A stretch of DNA of 64,000 nucleotides, taken from NCBI RefSeq assembly GCF_040218225.1, contig NZ_JAVJQO010000002.1:310001-374000 (forward strand), written 5' to 3'. A model generated the notes under the pieces. It searched no databases. It was not told the origin of the DNA and saw nothing but the letters and a program-made list of their open reading frames with translations. Positions within the stretch are counted from its first letter, which is position 1. Each line of letters starts with the position of its first letter. The position numbers were made by a program, and so were the translations under genes. Below are positions 61,900 to 64,000 of this stretch, piece by piece. The stretch is from Gracilimonas sp. (GTDB taxonomy: Bacteria > Bacteroidota > Rhodothermia > Balneolales > Balneolaceae).

Positions 61900-63570
61900 T
61901 TACATCATTCCGCCCATGCCTCCCATTCCTGGCATTCCGCCGCCCATGCCACCTGGCATGCCGCCTCCGCCGTTGTCATCGTCGTCGCCTTTAGAAGGCT
62001 TCTCAGAAATAACAGCTTCGGTGGTGAGCATCAATCCTGATACAGAAGCAGCATTTTGCAGTGCTGTTCTTGTTACTTTGGTAGGATCAATTACACCGGA
62101 CTTAATGAGGTCTTCGTACACTTCGGTACGGGCATTGTAACCAAAAGCTCCTTTGCCATCCAGTACTTTCTGTACTACTATAGCTCCTTCAGCACCGGCA
62201 TTATTTGCAATGGTGCGAAGCGGAGCTTCAAGCGCTCTTCGGATAATTTGGACACCAACATTTTCATCGTCATTGGCTCCTTTAATTTTGTCAAGAGCAG
62301 CGATAGTTCTCAGCAACGCTACGCCACCGCCAGGTACAATACCTTCTTCAACAGCAGCACGTGTTGCATGTAAAGCATCCTCTACTCGTGCTTTCTTCTC
62401 TTTCATTTCAACTTCAGAAGCAGCACCGATGTAAAGAACAGCAACACCGCCTGCTAATTTAGCAAGACGTTCCTGCAATTTCTCACGGTCGTAATCAGAA
62501 GTAGTGTTCTCAATCTGAGTCTTAATCTGATTTACACGAGCCTGAATGTCGGTGTCTTTACCGTTACCATCAACAATAGTAGTATTGTCTTTATCGATAG
62601 TGATACGGGAAGCTTTACCGAGGTAGTCAAGAGTAGCATTTTCCAGCTTGTAACCGCGTTCTTCAGAAATCACGGTACCGCCGGTAAGAATGGCGATATC
62701 TTCAAGCATTTGCTTACGGCGGTCGCCAAATCCAGGAGCCTTAACGGCTGCAATCTTCAGAGAACCACGTAGCTTGTTAACTACCAAGGTAGCTAATGCT
62801 TCGCCTTCAATATCTTCAGCGATGATAAGCAGTGGATTTCCGCCTTGTACTACTTTCTCAAGAATTGGAAGCAGATCTTTCATCGCAGAAATCTTCTTGT
62901 CAAAGATCAGGATGTAAGGATCTTCCATTTCAGTGATCATCTTCTCAGAATCAGTCACGAAATAAGGAGAAAGGTATCCGCGGTCAAACTGCATACCTTC
63001 TACAGTCTCGAGATAGGTTTCAGTTCCTTTGGCTTCTTCAACAGTGATTACACCGTCTTTGCCAACTTTTTCCATTGCATCGGCAATCAAATTACCAATG
63101 GTTTCATCGTTGTTGGCAGAAATAGTACCAATCTGAGCAATCTCTTTACGGTCGTCAATATCACGACTCATTTTCTTGAGATCTTCAACAATGGCTTTAA
63201 CTGCTTTTTCAATTCCTGATTTCAGGTCCATTGGATTTGCACCAGCAGTTACATTTTTCAGACCTTCGCTTAGAATAGCTTGCGCAAGCACAGTTGCCGT
63301 TGTAGTGCCGTCACCAGCATTATCACTGGTACGAGAAGCAACTTCCTTCACCATTTGAGCGCCCATATTTTGAACTTTGTCGGACAGCTCGATTTCTTTT
63401 GCAACAGTAACACCATCTTTGGTTACCGTCGGTGAACCGAATGATTTTTCTATAACAACATTGCGTCCACGAGGGCCAAGCGTAACTTTAACAGCATTGG
63501 CAAGCTTGTCAACGCCTTTCTTTAGTGCGTCGCGAGCTTCTATATCGTAGTGAACTAACTTAGCAGACAT
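61900..63570 (-). CDS. groEL: Chaperonin GroEL
   Basis: A 556-residue chaperonin subunit. The ATP-binding [14 protein letters not shown] (Asp near 87), the apical domain with [17 protein letters not shown], and the hinge with [16 protein letters not shown] are all present. The C-terminal Gly-Gly-Met repeat tail ([17 protein letters not shown]) is complete. Two stacked seven-membered rings fold proteins in the cytoplasm, with groES as lid. It is the second gene after groES with a 48-bp gap. No CIRCE-type inverted repeat is visible before groES within the window. Confidence 0.98.
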   Translation of the reverse strand: MSAKLVHYDIEARDALKKGVDKLANAVKVTLGPRGRNVVIEKSFGSPTVTKDGVTVAKEIELSDKVQNMGAQMVKEVASRTSDNAGDGTTTATVLAQAILSEGLKNVTAGANPMDLKSGIEKAVKAIVEDLKKMSRDIDDRKEIAQIGTISANNDETIGNLIADAMEKVGKDGVITVEEAKGTETYLETVEGMQFDRGYLSPYFVTDSEKMITEMEDPYILIFDKKISAMKDLLPILEKVVQGGNPLLIIAEDIEGEALATLVVNKLRGSLKIAAVKAPGFGDRRKQMLEDIAILTGGTVISEERGYKLENATLDYLGKASRITIDKDNTTIVDGNGKDTDIQARVNQIKTQIENTTSDYDREKLQERLAKLAGGVAVLYIGAASEVEMKEKKARVEDALHATRAAVEEGIVPGGGVALLRTIAALDKIKGANDDENVGVQIIRRALEAPLRTIANNAGAEGAIVVQKVLDGKGAFGYNARTEVYEDLIKSGVIDPTKVTRTALQNAASVSGLMLTTEAVISEKPSKGDDDDNGGGGMPGGMGGGMPGMGGMGGMM

Positions 63571-63618
63571 AATTATCTATAATTTTAAGTTTATGATTTA
63601 ATTCTTTAAAAAGGTGGG

Positions 63619-63906
63619 TTACTTAATAATTCCCATAATCTGAGATTCTGGCATAATCAAATAGTCTTCACCATCAAGTGTTACTTGATCCCCAGCATAT
63701 TTTCCGTATATGACTTTGTCGCCTTCTTTAACGGTCATTGCAATTTTATTGCCGTTTTCCACTTTCCCGGCACCAACCGCTTTCACAGTTCCTTGCTGCG
63801 GTTTTTCTTTAGCCGTATCTGGAATGATAATACCGGAGCTGGTTTTCTCTTCGGCAGGTTCTGCCTGTACCAACACGCGGTCGCCTAAAGGTTGAATCTT
63901 AGCCAT
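63619..63906 (-). CDS. groES: Co-chaperonin GroES
   Basis: A 95-residue co-chaperonin. The start [23 protein letters not shown] and the mobile-loop segment [16 protein letters not shown] (which binds GroEL) are visible, followed by [17 protein letters not shown] and the ending [14 protein letters not shown]. It caps GroEL rings. A good ribosome-binding site (AGGAG, 8 nt upstream) precedes the ATG. Confidence 0.98.
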   Translation of the reverse strand: MAKIQPLGDRVLVQAEPAEEKTSSGIIIPDTAKEKPQQGTVKAVGAGKVENGNKIAMTVKEGDKVIYGKYAGDQVTLDGEDYLIMPESQIMGIIK

Positions 63907-64000
63907 TTTTATGACTCCTGTTAGTTTTTAGTTTATGGTTTAAAGTTTTTTTGCGGGCAATGCCCTTTCATTGTTTCGATAACGGGTATGCAAGTTCCGT

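Noticed and set aside
63907-64000. Possible CIRCE heat-shock operator before groES (also sought before grpE)
   Set aside because: No TTAGCACTC-N9-GAGTGCTAA-like inverted repeat is visible in either upstream region; the groES upstream region is cut by the window end.
1-64000. tRNA, rRNA, CRISPR array or insertion sequence
   Set aside because: I looked for T-loop GGTTCGAATCC-type sequence, evenly spaced direct repeats and transposase motifs and saw none.

Overview
The window looks like a chromosomal segment of a member of the Balneolota (Balneola/Gracilimonas/Rhodohalobacter-like) or a close relative in the Bacteroidota/Rhodothermota sphere. Evidence seen in the sequence: two secreted proteins ending in the [10 protein letters not shown]-type C-terminal sorting domain, a SusC-like TonB receptor with an N-terminal carboxypeptidase-regulatory domain, a short primary sigma factor without region 1.1, a fused KGD-type 2-oxoglutarate dehydrogenase E1/E2, and TAnnTTTG promoter-like boxes. 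The species assignment is inference. I saw no tRNA, rRNA, CRISPR array, insertion sequence or prophage.

Layout. 1-6.5 kb: a partial PAS protein, a VOC-family protein, an S1/P1 nuclease, two paralogous cold-shock genes sharing a 37-bp upstream element, a DUF1353 protein, and two exported proteases (S10 carboxypeptidase and a two-Asp-motif aspartyl protease with PDZ). 6.5-12.8 kb: a saccharopine-dehydrogenase-like reductase, a fatty acid desaturase, a hybrid histidine kinase and an M28 lipoprotein peptidase. 12.8-14.7 kb: the aguB-aguA putrescine operon, preceded by a terminator-like hairpin in its leader. 15-18.5 kb: an ECF sigma factor paired with a Ser/Thr kinase-TPR protein. 18.7-26.5 kb: pckA, prfA, purK-purE and two paralogous sorting-domain proteins flanking purKE. 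26.8-32.5 kb: an RRM protein, a YbjQ protein, grpE-dnaJ and a TonB receptor. 32.7-34.8 kb: a three-gene cluster (SGNH lipoprotein, a frameshifted membrane protein, SIMPL protein). 34.8-39.8 kb: a PIG-L deacetylase and a tesA/ybbA/ybbP-like divergent block. 39.9-45 kb: OmpA, CorA, a FadL-like barrel and a low-complexity lipoprotein. 45-49.5 kb: a propeller two-component system and rpoD. 49.7-55.8 kb: deoB with a GAF-type protein, pepF and a HisKA_2-type kinase. 56-64 kb: the KGD fusion, small conserved proteins, and groES-groEL.

The content is mostly housekeeping metabolism (TCA cycle, gluconeogenesis, purines, polyamines), protein quality control (GroESL, DnaJ-GrpE, several peptidases) and environmental signalling. 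The points most worth a second look are a gene split by a -1 frameshift exactly at an A AAA AAG slippery motif, the conserved element upstream of both csp genes, the hairpin in the agu leader, a near-identical hairpin reused as two opposite-facing terminators, and three palindromic GTCAT/ATGAC-type intergenic elements.
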